Assembly (NCBI RefSeq): GCF_900112005.1
Contig: NZ_FOKK01000003.1
Coordinates: 310,001 to 374,000, forward strand
Reading direction: 5' to 3'
From: Algoriphagus aquimarinus
GTDB taxonomy: Bacteria > Bacteroidota > Bacteroidia > Cytophagales > Cyclobacteriaceae
Length of the DNA stretch: 64,000 nt
Shown: positions 27,242 to 37,214 of the stretch, in pieces
How the letters are laid out: the number at the start of each line of letters is the position of its first letter
How positions within the stretch are numbered: position 1 is the stretch's first letter
The notes under the pieces: model-generated
Seen by the model: the letters and a program-made list of their open reading frames with translations, nothing else
What the model was told of the DNA's origin: nothing
The model's database searches: none
Program-made: the position numbers and the translations under genes

Positions 27242-27742
27242 ATGGATAGTAGACATTTCTTAATAACAGTACTTTCTGGAGTTATCGGTACCATAGCCAT
27301 GACGCTGTTTATGTATTTGTATTCCTACGTAAGCAGCAATTTTACTAAGGTGATTCATATTCTAGGAAATATGCTCATTGGAGAGCGTAACTATTATTCT
27401 CCCAATAAGAAAGCATTCATTGTAGGTACCATAGCCCATTTCGGAGTAGGAGTGCTATTTTCCTTTGGCTATTTCTTGCTATGGAATTGGGGTGTATTCA
27501 AAATTAACTTGCAAGACTCCATCCTGATTGGAGCAGTCAGCGGAGTAATTGCCATAGTTGTGTGGAAAGCTTATCTTTCAGTCCATTCCAATCCACCTCA
27601 ACTCTCTCAATTCCATTATTTCCTAGCTTTATTTTTAGCTCATATCGTTTTCGGCCTTGTTAGCGTGAATCTGTTTCATCAGATTATTGAAAACCCTGAG
27701 TTATGGTACCAACTTCAGGAAGACGCTAAACTTACCCAATGA
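27242..27742 (+). CDS. Four-helix integral membrane protein, unknown function
   Basis: 166 residues with four hydrophobic segments at about 7-29, 58-80, 92-110 and 121-145. A hydrophilic loop NMLIGERNYYSPNKKAF separates the first two. No catalytic motif recognised. Its last codon overlaps the ATG of the M23 lipoprotein gene by 4 bases (ATGA), so the two are co-translated and may share a cell-envelope role. I do not recognise the family. Confidence 0.72.
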   Translation: MDSRHFLITVLSGVIGTIAMTLFMYLYSYVSSNFTKVIHILGNMLIGERNYYSPNKKAFIVGTIAHFGVGVLFSFGYFLLWNWGVFKINLQDSILIGAVSGVIAIVVWKAYLSVHSNPPQLSQFHYFLALFLAHIVFGLVSVNLFHQIIENPELWYQLQEDAKLTQ

Positions 27743-29025
27743 AATCATTAAAACTCATTATCGCCCTAGGTGTTAGTTTGGTCATTCTGATTGCCTCTTG
27801 CAATACTAAATCGTTGAGAATTTTTAAATCAAGTTCAGCAAGAACCCAGTATCTCAATACACTTAAGAATTCAGGTATTGGCACAACTAAAATTGGCGAG
27901 GAATGGAAAAACTCAGCTTCTATGGCTCTAGGAAATGCGTCCGAGCTAGAAATCCCCTTTGCCATCCAAGGCAGTTTCAGGTCCAAAAGCATAGAGGCGA
28001 AAGCGTGGAAAATTCAGTTAGAACAAGGCGCATCGATTACTATCCTAGTCAACTGGCAAGCAAATGACAGCAGTCAGTTATTTGTGGATTTATTAGAAGG
28101 AGTTGAAGGGAAGGAACTAGAATCCTATACGATACAAAATGATTCGTTGCAGTTTGAAGCTGATAAAACAGGATATTATATGCTTCGTATTCAGCCTGAA
28201 CTACTTGGAGAAGGCAACTTTCAAGTCAGAATTAGTGGCACTGAAACTTATGCGGTTTTTCCAGTGCAGGGCAAAAATATTAAAGCAATTCAAAGCGTGT
28301 GGGGTGATGAGCGTGATGGAGGAAGCAGATCCCATGAGGGAGTGGATATTTTCGCAACACGCGGTACCCCGGTACTTAGCCCTGTTGCAGGCGTGGTCAC
28401 AGCAGTACGAGATCGTGGGTTGGGAGGGAAGCAGGTTTGGTTGAGAGATCCTGAACGCGACTGGAATCTTTATTTTGCACATTTGGATAGTCAGCTAGTG
28501 AGTAATTTGCAGCGGGTAAATCCAGGCGATACGTTGGGATTGGTTGGGAATACCGGAAATGCCAAGACCACCGCTCCGCATTTACATTTTGGCATTTATC
28601 AAAATGGAGCGATTAATCCTTTTCCTGCCATCAAAAATAATTTTGAAAGAGCTCCAGAACTTGCAGATCAGCAATTGCCTCAGCTGATGCAAGTCAATAC
28701 TTCTCAGGCAAATATGAGAAGCAAACCAACTGTAAAGTCTGAAGTGGTTTCTAACTTGAAATTGAATACGCCTGTTTTTATTAAAGCTGCGACTTCTGAT
28801 TGGTTTCAGATTCAAACTGCTGATGGAAGTATTGGGTTCTTATCCAAAAAGCTGCTCTCAAGAGTTGATTCGATTACGTTAGATGCTAAATCAATTTATG
28901 CGTATACAACTCCTTTGGAAGTTGATAGCATTTGTGTTGACTTAGAACAGTTTCATCAAATCGGTTTGGTACAAGGACTTAAGATGATCAGAGATCAGGA
29001 TGGTAACGTCCTTTATTTGCCTTGA
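27739..29025 (+). CDS. M23-family (LytM) peptidase lipoprotein with SH3-like domain
   Basis: 428 residues. Lipobox IASC gives lipidated Cys21. A beta-rich N-terminal domain (about 35-170) precedes the M23 peptidase (about 180-300) with zinc-site sequences HEGVDIFATRGTPV and HLHFGIYQNG, flanked by SPVAGVVTAVRDRG and GDTLGLVGNTGNAKTTAP. A bacterial SH3-like domain follows (about 315-372: VNTSQANMRSKPTVKSEVVS, WFQIQTADGSIGFLSKKLL). The predicted activity is cleavage of peptidoglycan cross-links in the periplasm. It overlaps the membrane protein upstream by 4 bases. Confidence 0.92.
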   Translation: MKSLKLIIALGVSLVILIASCNTKSLRIFKSSSARTQYLNTLKNSGIGTTKIGEEWKNSASMALGNASELEIPFAIQGSFRSKSIEAKAWKIQLEQGASITILVNWQANDSSQLFVDLLEGVEGKELESYTIQNDSLQFEADKTGYYMLRIQPELLGEGNFQVRISGTETYAVFPVQGKNIKAIQSVWGDERDGGSRSHEGVDIFATRGTPVLSPVAGVVTAVRDRGLGGKQVWLRDPERDWNLYFAHLDSQLVSNLQRVNPGDTLGLVGNTGNAKTTAPHLHFGIYQNGAINPFPAIKNNFERAPELADQQLPQLMQVNTSQANMRSKPTVKSEVVSNLKLNTPVFIKAATSDWFQIQTADGSIGFLSKKLLSRVDSITLDAKSIYAYTTPLEVDSICVDLEQFHQIGLVQGLKMIRDQDGNVLYLP

Positions 29026-29473
29026 TCATTTTTTATGGCAGAGATTCTGTCCTGTTCGAACTAGAAGTTCAAAATCAGATCTGGCCTGGGTATTACCTAG
29101 TAGAAGAAATTTATGGGATAAAGTATTCTTCCAAAAAATCAGAAAAGGGTTCCTGTATAACTAGAAGCGCTATTGTTGAATTAAGGTTTTGGAAGGAAAT
29201 TACGTGAGTACTGATCCATGGCCAGGAAAGGCATCAACTGATGATTACCAGTTGGGAGGTAATTGGTATAGTGACTCGATAGAAGCTGCACTGTTTATAA
29301 AAGATCAGCAAGGGGCCAAGACTATTTCCAAATACAAAAAAGAGTTTTTATTGGATTGGGCAGAAAGATGGAAGTGGCTGGGAAATAGTTTGACTATCCG
29401 TATCAATGCCGATAATCTTATTCTTTGGCGGGAACCGGAAATCTGTGAATCTTGCTATATCCTTCAATTTTAG
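29022..29473 (+). pseudogene. Possible frameshifted small gene after the M23 lipoprotein gene
   Basis: Two adjacent frames overlap at 29189-29207. The first (29022-29207) overlaps the M23 stop and reads MIIFYGRDSVLFELEVQNQI onward to VELRFWKEIT. The second (to 29473) reads NYVSTDPWPGKASTDDYQLG and ends LILWREPEICESCYILQF. A single-base indel near 29190-29200 would join them into one protein of about 150 residues. Alternatively the downstream frame is its own gene starting at GTG 29204. No family recognised. Confidence 0.35.
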
Positions 29474-29581
29474 ACTATATTTTTTCTCTGAATAATTCAG
29501 CAGGTATGCAATCTTGAGTTTGTTAGATACTTCTAATTCCCTTATGTTCATATATCAATAAACCCAGAATCAATAAACAAT

Positions 29582-30784
29582 ATGAACTTTAATAGGAATC
29601 TTTTTCTAGTCGCTGGAATCATCTTTTTGCAATCTTGTGATTCGTCAACACATTCTGAATCAGCCAATTCTGATCAGGAAATTAAAGTGACGGCTGAGCA
29701 GTTGGACAAGCTAGGGATTACGAATGGAGAGCATTTGAGTGCTGCTTCAAAGCGTGCTTTGAATTGGCCAAATATTGGAAACGAATGGTTTTTGGAGTTT
29801 TCGGATTTGAAACCTTTGAAAGGCGACCTTGCCTATGAAGAAGGAGTGGTACGTCGCGATCCAAGTGCGATGATTTTCGAAAATGGCAAATACTACGTTT
29901 GGTATAGCAAGAGTGTAGGAGCTACCGATGGATTTGCAGGAGATATAGAGAAGGATAAAGTATTTCCCTGGGACAGGTGCGATATCTGGTATGCTACTTC
30001 AGAAGATGGGTGGACTTGGAAAGAAGAAGGTATGGCTGTGGGAAGAGGAGCGGCAGGAGCCTATGACGATCGATCTGTATTCACAGTGGAAATAATGAAG
30101 CATGAAGATAAATACTACCTGTCTTACCAGACTGTCAAGTCGCCTTATACAGTTCGAGTTAAAAATCAGATCGGCTTAGCTTGGGCTGATTCGCCGAATG
30201 GCCCTTGGACAAAAAGCGTGGAACCAATCCTTAGCCCGGCTGATAATGGCATCTGGAAAGGTGAGGAGCAAGATCGATTTGCCGTAGAGAAGAAAGGTGA
30301 TTTTGACAGTCACAAAGTTCATGACCCATGCATTGTTCCCTACAATGGGAAATTCTACCTCTACTATAAGGGTGAGCAAATGGGCGAAGAAATCACTTTT
30401 GGAGGTCGTCAGATTAGGCATGGAGTTGCCGTCGCTGATAATCCATTGGGTCCCTATGTCAAATCCGAGTTTAATCCAATAAGTAATAGCGGCCACGAAA
30501 TCTGCGTTTGGCCTTACAATGGAGGAATAGCGTCGTTGATCACTACAGATGGCCCGGAGAAAAATACAATTCAATGGTCTCCAGATGGGATCAATTTTGA
30601 AATCATGTCCTCCATCAAAGGGGCTCCACATGCAATTGGACTGAACAGATATGCAGATACTGAAAAGGAGCCAACGGAAATCCTTAGATGGGGACTTTCA
30701 CATATCTACAACAATTCAGACTATCAAAGTATTATGAGATTTTCCTCCAGAAAGATAACTTCACATAAAGCCAAGGGAGAATAG
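29582..30784 (+). CDS. GH117 alpha-1,3-(3,6-anhydro)-L-galactosidase-like lipoprotein
   Basis: 400 residues, lipobox LQSC (Cys19). Five-bladed propeller GH with family-117 sequence features: [20 protein letters not shown] (Asp93), [40 protein letters not shown] (Asp248) and [15 protein letters not shown] (His305, Glu306). GH117 enzymes remove terminal 3,6-anhydro-L-galactose from agar oligosaccharides, and some members act on other algal sugars. The lipid anchor places it in the periplasm or at the surface. It lies 579 bases before a sulfatase-GH78 fusion, which supports a role in sulfated algal polysaccharide use. Confidence 0.88.
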   Translation: MNFNRNLFLVAGIIFLQSCDSSTHSESANSDQEIKVTAEQLDKLGITNGEHLSAASKRALNWPNIGNEWFLEFSDLKPLKGDLAYEEGVVRRDPSAMIFENGKYYVWYSKSVGATDGFAGDIEKDKVFPWDRCDIWYATSEDGWTWKEEGMAVGRGAAGAYDDRSVFTVEIMKHEDKYYLSYQTVKSPYTVRVKNQIGLAWADSPNGPWTKSVEPILSPADNGIWKGEEQDRFAVEKKGDFDSHKVHDPCIVPYNGKFYLYYKGEQMGEEITFGGRQIRHGVAVADNPLGPYVKSEFNPISNSGHEICVWPYNGGIASLITTDGPEKNTIQWSPDGINFEIMSSIKGAPHAIGLNRYADTEKEPTEILRWGLSHIYNNSDYQSIMRFSSRKITSHKAKGE

Positions 30785-31363
30785 TATTACAATAAATGGG
30801 ATAGATTTTTTAAGGATCAGATTGATGTTTCAATTCATTTTTGATCGACTTCTTAGCGCTTTTGATGATGACTTATTGATTCAGTTGTAGCACAGGTCAT
30901 TTTTGACCAATGTTTACTACCGTATAGGACAGGATAGAAGTGTATACATATGGATATATTTTAGCTGTCAAACATTAAAATAACCTCCTTATTACGATCA
31001 CGAAACTTAGCCAAATGAGTAGGGATATCTGGCTGATGCTCCAAGTTTTAGATAGTAAATGGTTGTATAGAAGCAATTACTTCCCAAAACCAATGCTATA
31101 TAGGGTCCCTTTTCCACTTACCATTTCCTTTCTATTTCGTGGGGCAGAAAGCAAAAAGATGTGGAAATGTGGACGAGCTCCTGTGGGTGATTTGAACGCC
31201 TTACAAATCTGATGATAATAGAAATGTTAGCAGCTTTGACTGGGAGTTGAAATGGTGTCGTAAAAATAGAATAAGAAGTAAATGAAGCGGCTAAAAGCAC
31301 TTCTGTGAGCTTTTTTCTAGTTTTAAACAGGTAGATATAGAAATTTAAAAAGATTAATGACCT
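30785..31363. other. Intergenic region between the GH117 and sulfatase-GH78 genes
   Basis: 579 bases without a supported gene. A 65-codon frame (31015-31212) has no recognisable domain, signal or RBS. No terminator, promoter consensus or repeat identified. Confidence 0.4.
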
Positions 31364-34300
31364 ATGAGGCTTAACATTAGTGTAGTCGTATTTTGTTTGT
31401 TAGCGAGTGTGCGTTTTGCTTATTCGCAGACCACACAATCGCCCAATATTATTTTTATCCTGACAGATGATCAGCGTTGGGACGCACTTGGATATGCTGG
31501 AAATGACCTAATCACAACTCCTGAAATGGACGCTTTGGCAAAGTCAGGAGTTTATTTTAAGAATGCCTTTGCGACTACACCTATATGCGCTGGGAGTAGG
31601 GCTAGTTTTCTAACAGGTGTTCAGGAGCGAGCCCATCTATACAACTTCCAGACAGGACCCATCAATGAGGTGTATATGAACAATTCTTATCCCAAGATCC
31701 TAAAAGAGTCTGGTTACACCACGGCTTTTTTCGGGAAGTTCGGAGTGAATTACGAGGACAAGGATAAGCTTTTTGACGTGTACGAGGATTATGATCGTAA
31801 CAATCAGTTTACGGATAAAAGGGGGTATTTCTATAAAAAAATAGGTGAGGATACCGTTCATTTGACGAGATACACGGGCCAGCAGGCGCTTGATTTTATT
31901 GAAAATGTAGATACATCTAAGCCTTTTTCCTTGTCGCTGAGTTTCAGTGCGCCACATGCTCACGATGGCGCAGAAGATCAATATTTCTGGCAAAATGAAA
32001 CCAACTCCTTACTTCAAAACACTACAATTCCAGATGCAGAATTGTCTGAGGATAAATATTTTGAAGAGTTGCCAGGGCCGGTAAAGGCAGGGTTTAATCG
32101 CTTGAGATGGACCTGGAGATATGATACTCCTGAGAAATATCAGCATAGCGTCAAAGGTTACTACCGAATGATAAGTGGTATTGATCTCGAAATCGCCAAA
32201 ATCAGGAAGCAGCTAAAAGCCAAGGGGCTGGATAAAAACACGGTCATCATCCTTATGGGAGACAACGGGTATTTTATGGGAGAAAGGCAATTGGCTGGCA
32301 AGTGGCTGATGTATGAGAATTCTATCCGGGTTCCGCTCATTATTTACGATCCCCGCAGTCCTCAGCATCAGGACATTGATGAAATGGCATTGAATATTGA
32401 TGTTCCTGCCACAATTCTTGACTTGGCTAAGGTGGCTCAGCCTGAGACTTGGCAGGGCAAAAGTCTGATGCCATTGGTGGAGGGCCGATCCAATAGCTTA
32501 GATCGCGATACGATTTTAATCGAGCATTTGTGGGAGTTTGATAAAATCCCGCCAAGCGAAGGTGTGCGGACGAAGGATTGGAAATATTTCCGTTATGTCA
32601 ACGATCACCTGGCTGAGGCACTGTATGATTTGAAAAATGACCCGAAGGAGACTAGGAATCTTGCTTCAGATAAAAAGTATGCTGGTCTTTTGCCTAAGTT
32701 CAGAAAGAAGCTAGATGAGCTCATAGCTGAAAAAAGTGATGAATACAGTGAGGCTCCATTTGGCTTAACCGTAGAGTCAATAAGGAACTCCTCTGAGGTA
32801 AAAATCATCGATGCGCAACCTGAGTTTGGGTGGAAAGTGCCTGATTTGGCAAAATTTCAATCAGCTTATCAGATTTTGATTTCTAGCTCTGAGGAGAAAG
32901 CTTCTCAGAATATCGGAGACATTTGGAATTCTGGAATAGTTCGAGGCAATGCATCTTATGATGTGACGCTAGGTCGAGCTCCTTTATCTCCTGGTGCGAA
33001 GTACTTCTGGAAAGTAAGGATTTGGGATGAAAACAATCGCGTCAGTCGCTATTCAGCTTCGCAATCATTTCAAATAGCAGAGCGAAATCTGGAAGCCTGG
33101 TTGACCACTCCGAATGTTTTTCAAGTAGAGCGGATTGCACCTCAAAAGGTAGAAAAGCAAGGCTCTACTAGTTATCTGGTAGATTTTGGGAAAGCAGCTT
33201 TTGCCAATCTTGAATTTGATTACAGTACCGATAGGAAAGGCACTATGATTGTGCGGCTGGCAGAGCAATTGACTGATGGTAAAATCAACCAAAAACCACA
33301 AGGGCATATTCGATACCAAGAAATAAAAGTAGCGGTAGATCCCAAGCAGAAGCATTATAAACTTCAGCTTAATCCAGATGAAAGGAACACCAAGTCTGGA
33401 GCTGTGATTCTGCCGGATTCTATCCCAGTTTTGATGCCTTTCCGCTATGCAGAGCTGGTTAATTTTAAAAGTGAAGTAAAGAAGCAGGATGTTACTCAGG
33501 TAGCATATTTTAATTATTTCGAAGATCAAACGAGCAATTTTTCCAGCTCAGATACTACGTTAAATCAAGTGTGGGACTTGTGTAAATACTCAATTAAGGC
33601 TACCACATTTGCAGGCCTATATGTCGATGGGGATCGAGAGCGAATTCCTTATGAAGCAGATGCGTATCTAAATCAACTTAGTCATTATACCACTGATCAA
33701 GAGTACGCCATTGCGAGAAGAACAATCGAATATTTCATGCAATATCCTACTTGGCCTACCGAGTGGCAACAGCATGTAGCTTTGATGTTTTACGCGGATT
33801 ATTTGTACACAGGAAGTACAGAGCTGATTGAGAAATATTATGAAGAATTGAAGCATAAGACGTTAGTGGAATTGGTGAGAGAGGATGGCTTGATTAGTTC
33901 GGAATCTGAAAAGAATACTCCAGAATTCATGAAAAAGCTAGGGTTCAAAGACCCTTCAATCAAGCTAAAAGACATAGTGGATTGGCCACCAGCTCAAAAA
34001 GACACAGGATGGAAACTTGCTACAGCAGAAGGAGAGCGTGATGGATTTGTTTTTAGGCCGATTAATACGGTGGTAAACGCATTTTTCTACAGGAATATGG
34101 AAATCATGGCGGAGTTTGCCAAAGTAATGAATAAGCCAGAGGAACAGCTTCAATTTGAGCTATATGCGATCAAGGCTAAACAAGCTATAAATGCTAAGCT
34201 CTTTGACAAGTCAAAAGGAGTTTACCGAGATGGGGAGGGGACAGATCATGCATCGCTACACTCCAATATGATGGCTTTGGCTTTTGAACTTGTGCCAGAG

Positions 34301-34882
34301 CAATACCTGGATTCGGTGGTGGGATTTGTGAAATCCAGAGGGATGGCTTGCAGTGTTTATGGTTCCCAATACCTAATGGATGGCTTGTACAATGCTGGGG
34401 AAGAGGATTACGCGTTACAGTTGTTGACTGCAACTAATGATAGAAGTTGGTGGAATATGATAAAAATTGGCTCCACCATTACCTTGGAAGCTTGGGATAT
34501 GAAGCATAAGCCCAATTCAGATTGGAACCACGCTTGGGGAGCTGTACCTGCTAATGTTATCCCGAGAGGACTTTGGGGTATTCAGCCAAAGACGCCAGGG
34601 TTTGGGATAGCTACCATCAAACCTCAGCTTTCTTCACTTACAGAGAGCCAAATCACCGTGCCAACTGTTCTTGGTGAAATCGTAGGGAAGTATACCCGAG
34701 TAAATCAAAATTATCAGAAATACTCGATTCAGTTGCCTGCCAATATGCTGGGAGAATTTGAACTCAACCCTTCTTCAGAAGTCGAAGTATTCCTAAATGG
34801 CACTAAGGTCAATAGGGCTTTTGGAGCAATTAGGCTTCAGCCGGGGCATAATGAGATTGAAATTAAGGTCAATACCTTCTAA
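31364..34882 (+). CDS. Secreted sulfatase fused to a GH78 alpha-L-rhamnosidase-like domain
   Basis: 1172 residues, signal peptide cleaved after about residue 21. The N-terminal S1 sulfatase (about 27-460) has metal ligands Asp35-Asp36 ([15 protein letters not shown]), the formylglycine segment [15 protein letters not shown] with Cys75, and [16 protein letters not shown]. Position 77 is Gly, where the usual C-x-[P/A]-x-R motif has Pro or Ala. The C-terminal half is GH78-like (about 490-1172), with a fibronectin-like strand region [15 protein letters not shown], the (alpha/alpha)6 motif [17 protein letters not shown] (Glu764) and a C-terminal beta domain. Similar fusions occur in ulvan-utilisation loci of marine flavobacteria. 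Predicted: desulfation and removal of rhamnose from algal oligosaccharides. Confidence 0.9.
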   Translation: MRLNISVVVFCLLASVRFAYSQTTQSPNIIFILTDDQRWDALGYAGNDLITTPEMDALAKSGVYFKNAFATTPICAGSRASFLTGVQERAHLYNFQTGPINEVYMNNSYPKILKESGYTTAFFGKFGVNYEDKDKLFDVYEDYDRNNQFTDKRGYFYKKIGEDTVHLTRYTGQQALDFIENVDTSKPFSLSLSFSAPHAHDGAEDQYFWQNETNSLLQNTTIPDAELSEDKYFEELPGPVKAGFNRLRWTWRYDTPEKYQHSVKGYYRMISGIDLEIAKIRKQLKAKGLDKNTVIILMGDNGYFMGERQLAGKWLMYENSIRVPLIIYDPRSPQHQDIDEMALNIDVPATILDLAKVAQPETWQGKSLMPLVEGRSNSLDRDTILIEHLWEFDKIPPSEGVRTKDWKYFRYVNDHLAEALYDLKNDPKETRNLASDKKYAGLLPKFRKKLDELIAEKSDEYSEAPFGLTVESIRNSSEVKIIDAQPEFGWKVPDLAKFQSAYQILISSSEEKASQNIGDIWNSGIVRGNASYDVTLGRAPLSPGAKYFWKVRIWDENNRVSRYSASQSFQIAERNLEAWLTTPNVFQVERIAPQKVEKQGSTSYLVDFGKAAFANLEFDYSTDRKGTMIVRLAEQLTDGKINQKPQGHIRYQEIKVAVDPKQKHYKLQLNPDERNTKSGAVILPDSIPVLMPFRYAELVNFKSEVKKQDVTQVAYFNYFEDQTSNFSSSDTTLNQVWDLCKYSIKATTFAGLYVDGDRERIPYEADAYLNQLSHYTTDQEYAIARRTIEYFMQYPTWPTEWQQHVALMFYADYLYTGSTELIEKYYEELKHKTLVELVREDGLISSESEKNTPEFMKKLGFKDPSIKLKDIVDWPPAQKDTGWKLATAEGERDGFVFRPINTVVNAFFYRNMEIMAEFAKVMNKPEEQLQFELYAIKAKQAINAKLFDKSKGVYRDGEGTDHASLHSNMMALAFELVPEQYLDSVVGFVKSRGMACSVYGSQYLMDGLYNAGEEDYALQLLTATNDRSWWNMIKIGSTITLEAWDMKHKPNSDWNHAWGAVPANVIPRGLWGIQPKTPGFGIATIKPQLSSLTESQITVPTVLGEIVGKYTRVNQNYQKYSIQLPANMLGEFELNPSSEVEVFLNGTKVNRAFGAIRLQPGHNEIEIKVNTF

Positions 34883-34990
34883 GTTCAAGAATTGAAATTT
34901 TAATATATCTTTGGACAAACCTTTAAATTCCAATCTGATTATCTGCAATATCGCCAGTAACCAAAATTTCTTTGCTCACCGGGTCAGAAG

Positions 34991-35022
34991 ACCGAAGGCG
35001 CCAGCCCGACTACTGGCGGGGG
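34991..35022. repeat. GC-rich hairpin-forming segment, possible interspersed repeat
   Basis: Stem CGCCAG (34999-35004) and CTGGCG (35013-35018) inside a GC-rich patch in otherwise AT-rich intergenic DNA (34883-35119). No T run follows, so it is not a classical terminator. It could be a copy of a dispersed intergenic element; only one copy is in the window. Confidence 0.3.
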
Positions 35023-35119
35023 TGACTGAAGTAGCCTAAATTCTTGAGTTAACCAAATCTTAGTATGCTTTTGGCTCTTTAGGGGTAAAAAAGCGGATAT
35101 ACATAAATCCCAAAATATC

Positions 35120-35965
35120 ATGAAAGTAAACCACTTAGTTTTAACTGTATTAGCATTCTTTTTTGCTTGTTTTCAATCGGTCAACTTGCATGCTGAGACT
35201 ACAGAAGAAGTTGGCTTTGATATGAGGAGGGATTTGCTACTGGTTCAATTTGATAGCAAAACTGATGTGGATGATATTCACACCGCAGCGGCGCTGATAA
35301 CGCTTATGTCCAATTCGAAATTTGAAAAAGTGAATTATCATGCAGTTGCTGGTACTTATGGGATTCAGGAAGGACTTTATGTTCCACCGAATGATTTGTT
35401 CCAACTAGCATTTGGGGATAAATGGTCAGATGCACATACAAATTCGGAATTGGCGGTGGAGCAGGTGATGAAAAAGGTAAAGAAGGCGCTGGAAAAAAAG
35501 GGTGACGTATGGATAGCTGAGGCAGGGCAGTCGGATTTTACAGAAAAGCTGGTGAAAAAAATTCAAGCAGAAATGCCCAAAATAGACGTTTCCCAGCGTA
35601 TTCACGTGGTTCAGCATAGTGACTGGAATGAAAAAGTTACTTCTCCAGAAAGTTTACAATTTGTAAGATCAACAACTGATTATCACAAAATTCCAGATGG
35701 AAATGCGGTAGGAAATGGAAGTCCAGGCTTTCGCTCGCCAGAGTACAGTCAGTGGGATGATAAGATTTCCGATCCGAAATTGGCAGAAATCTGGAAGTTG
35801 GCTATGGCCATTGGACTAGAGTATAATGGTAAAGAGGGTAGATATAATAATGAGGCAGTGGCCAAAGGAGGCTTGGATTTCTCGGATTTGAGTGAGGTTT
35901 GCTGGATTTTGGGAATTCAGGATATTAAGGACGTAGCGCAATTCTTTGATGAATATGGTTACTGA
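35120..35965 (+). CDS. Secreted nucleoside-hydrolase-like protein
   Basis: 281 residues with a signal peptide ending near NLHAET (residue 26). The N-terminal VQFDSKTDVDDIHTAAALI resembles the Asp-rich calcium site of inosine-uridine nucleoside hydrolases (DxDxxxDD). Further along are AGTYGIQEGLY, DVWIAEAGQSDFTEKLV, HVVQHSDWN and a C-terminal GGLDFSDLSEVCWIL that could supply the last Asp ligand. The resemblance is by motif order, not strong identity. Its place after a sulfatase-GH78 gene hints at action on a glycan rather than a nucleoside, but that is inference. Confidence 0.6.
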   Translation: MKVNHLVLTVLAFFFACFQSVNLHAETTEEVGFDMRRDLLLVQFDSKTDVDDIHTAAALITLMSNSKFEKVNYHAVAGTYGIQEGLYVPPNDLFQLAFGDKWSDAHTNSELAVEQVMKKVKKALEKKGDVWIAEAGQSDFTEKLVKKIQAEMPKIDVSQRIHVVQHSDWNEKVTSPESLQFVRSTTDYHKIPDGNAVGNGSPGFRSPEYSQWDDKISDPKLAEIWKLAMAIGLEYNGKEGRYNNEAVAKGGLDFSDLSEVCWILGIQDIKDVAQFFDEYGY

Positions 35966-36357
35966 GTGCATTTAGCAATCCCATTGACTTCCAGAGTTAA
36001 TTTTTTTGGAAGGGATAATGGGTTTTAATCAGGTCTGGTCAAATAACTTGCCTTGGCGTCAGATCCTATCTTGTGACGGCTGTTTGTATAACTCTTCAGA
36101 AAGGGAGTCCCTCAACGTCTTTTGTGATTGATACATCTTAATAAGGAAATATGGTGTTGGAGAATTCAAGAAATGAGTTCTCTTATTTCCCCTATTAATC
36201 AATTTTCTTAGTTGATGGACTTTTGAAGCAGCTTTGTTATCTCCGCTTATTTGGGACAAATATCCTTACCAAATCCCTAATTTTTGTAACCCATCAATAG
36301 ACCGACATCCAAGGCATTCTTGATAGCAGAGAAAAATAATTGACCTTCTTAGTGCAA
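35966..36357. other. Intergenic region upstream of the tRNA, no gene seen
   Basis: About 390 bases. A 66-codon minus-strand frame at 36059-36259 shows no domain or signal. No repeat identified. Confidence 0.4.
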
Positions 36358-36396
36358 ATAAAAAAGACACTCACGAAATATTTATCGTAAGTGTCT
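36358..36396 (-). terminator. Terminator of the tRNA transcript
   Basis: 12-base near-perfect stem AGACACTCACGA (36365-36376) and TCGTAAGTGTCT (36385-36396), one mismatch, 8-base loop. A run of A on the plus strand (36359-36365) gives a T run on the minus strand. It lies 11 bases past the tRNA end. Confidence 0.8.
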
Positions 36397-36406
36397 GATT
36401 ACTAGG

Positions 36407-36480
36407 TGGGCCCACTTGGAATCGAACCAAGCACCTACTGATTATGAGTCAGTTGCTCTAACCGAATGAGCTATAGGCCC
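36407..36480 (-). tRNA. tRNA with CAU anticodon (Met or Ile2)
   Basis: On the minus strand it begins GGGCCTATAGCTCATTCGGT, and its anticodon loop CTCATAA is closed by ACTGA/TCAGT. The T arm is CTTGG-TTCGATT-CCAAG, and the acceptor stem GGGCC(T) pairs with (G)GGCCC. 74 bases including the discriminator A; CCA is not encoded. CAU can be elongator Met or lysidine-modified Ile2; G1-C72 pairing argues against initiator. The two cannot be separated here. Confidence 0.93.
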
Positions 36481-36584
36481 GATACTATTAAAACTACCAG
36501 TTTTGGCTGGTAATTCTCCGTAAACCTTGGTTTTCGGAGTGCAATGTTACATATTTGAATGCAAATACACAACCCATATTTCGA

Positions 36585-37214
36585 ATGAAAAATGCACCGG
36601 ATGCAGACTTTTTGATTTTTGATTTAGGCAATGTCATCGTTGATATAGATTATCAGAAAGCATTGCAGCGTATCAAACAGGAAATTTCTGTGGAGTTTTA
36701 TGATAAGCTAGATGGTTTTTATCTAACTGATTTTCACAAGGATTATGAGGTAGGAAGAATCAATTCTGCGGCTTTTAGAGACGGGGTTAGAGGCTATTTC
36801 CAACAGGAATGGAATGATGATAAAGTGGATGAATTATGGAATGATTTGTTGCTAAAAATTCCTGCAGAAAGGCTAGAATTAATTTCAAAATTGAGAGAAA
36901 AATATCAAGTCGGCGTGCTGAGCAATACCAATTTGATACATATTCATGCTGTAAATAGAATTTTGAAGGAAGACCATAGTTTGGAAAACTTCGATCCAAT
37001 CTTTGACTGGGTATTTTTAAGTCATGAAATGGGACTTTCTAAGCCTTCTCCTGAGATCTATGAAAAAATGCTTGTTGATCTTGGAACATCTGGTGATCGG
37101 GTAATATTCTTTGATGATTTGATAGCCAATGTGGAAGGAGCTAAAGCAGTAGGTATTCAGGCGGTACACGTGACGGGCCCTGAAGTTATTTTCGATTATT
37201 TTAAGAATGTATAG
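36585..37214 (+). CDS. HAD-superfamily hydrolase (YihX-like)
   Basis: 209 residues from the ATG at 36585 (the frame extends to a TTG at 36555). HAD motif I is FDLGNVIVDIDY, the DLGNV form of the YihX/epoxide-hydrolase-like subgroup. Motif II is GVLSNTNLIH, motif III is the Lys in GLSKPSPEIYEKML, and motif IV is VIFFDDLIANVEGAKAVG. Helical cap between motifs I and II (subclass I). It is likely a phosphatase for sugar or nucleotide phosphates. Its end overlaps the site-2 protease start by 8 bases. Confidence 0.87.
   Translation: MKNAPDADFLIFDLGNVIVDIDYQKALQRIKQEISVEFYDKLDGFYLTDFHKDYEVGRINSAAFRDGVRGYFQQEWNDDKVDELWNDLLLKIPAERLELISKLREKYQVGVLSNTNLIHIHAVNRILKEDHSLENFDPIFDWVFLSHEMGLSKPSPEIYEKMLVDLGTSGDRVIFFDDLIANVEGAKAVGIQAVHVTGPEVIFDYFKNV

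Noticed and set aside
31015..31212. 65-codon open frame between the GH117 and sulfatase genes
   Set aside because: No signal peptide, domain, RBS or operon context; the sequence looks like random AT-rich translation.
36059..36259. 66-codon minus-strand frame before the tRNA
   Set aside because: No recognisable motif and no promoter or terminator; weak transposase-like look could not be supported.
36365..36480. tRNA as an integration site with a mobile element
   Set aside because: No integrase, no direct repeat of the tRNA 3' end, and the flanking genes (HAD, site-2 protease) are ordinary.
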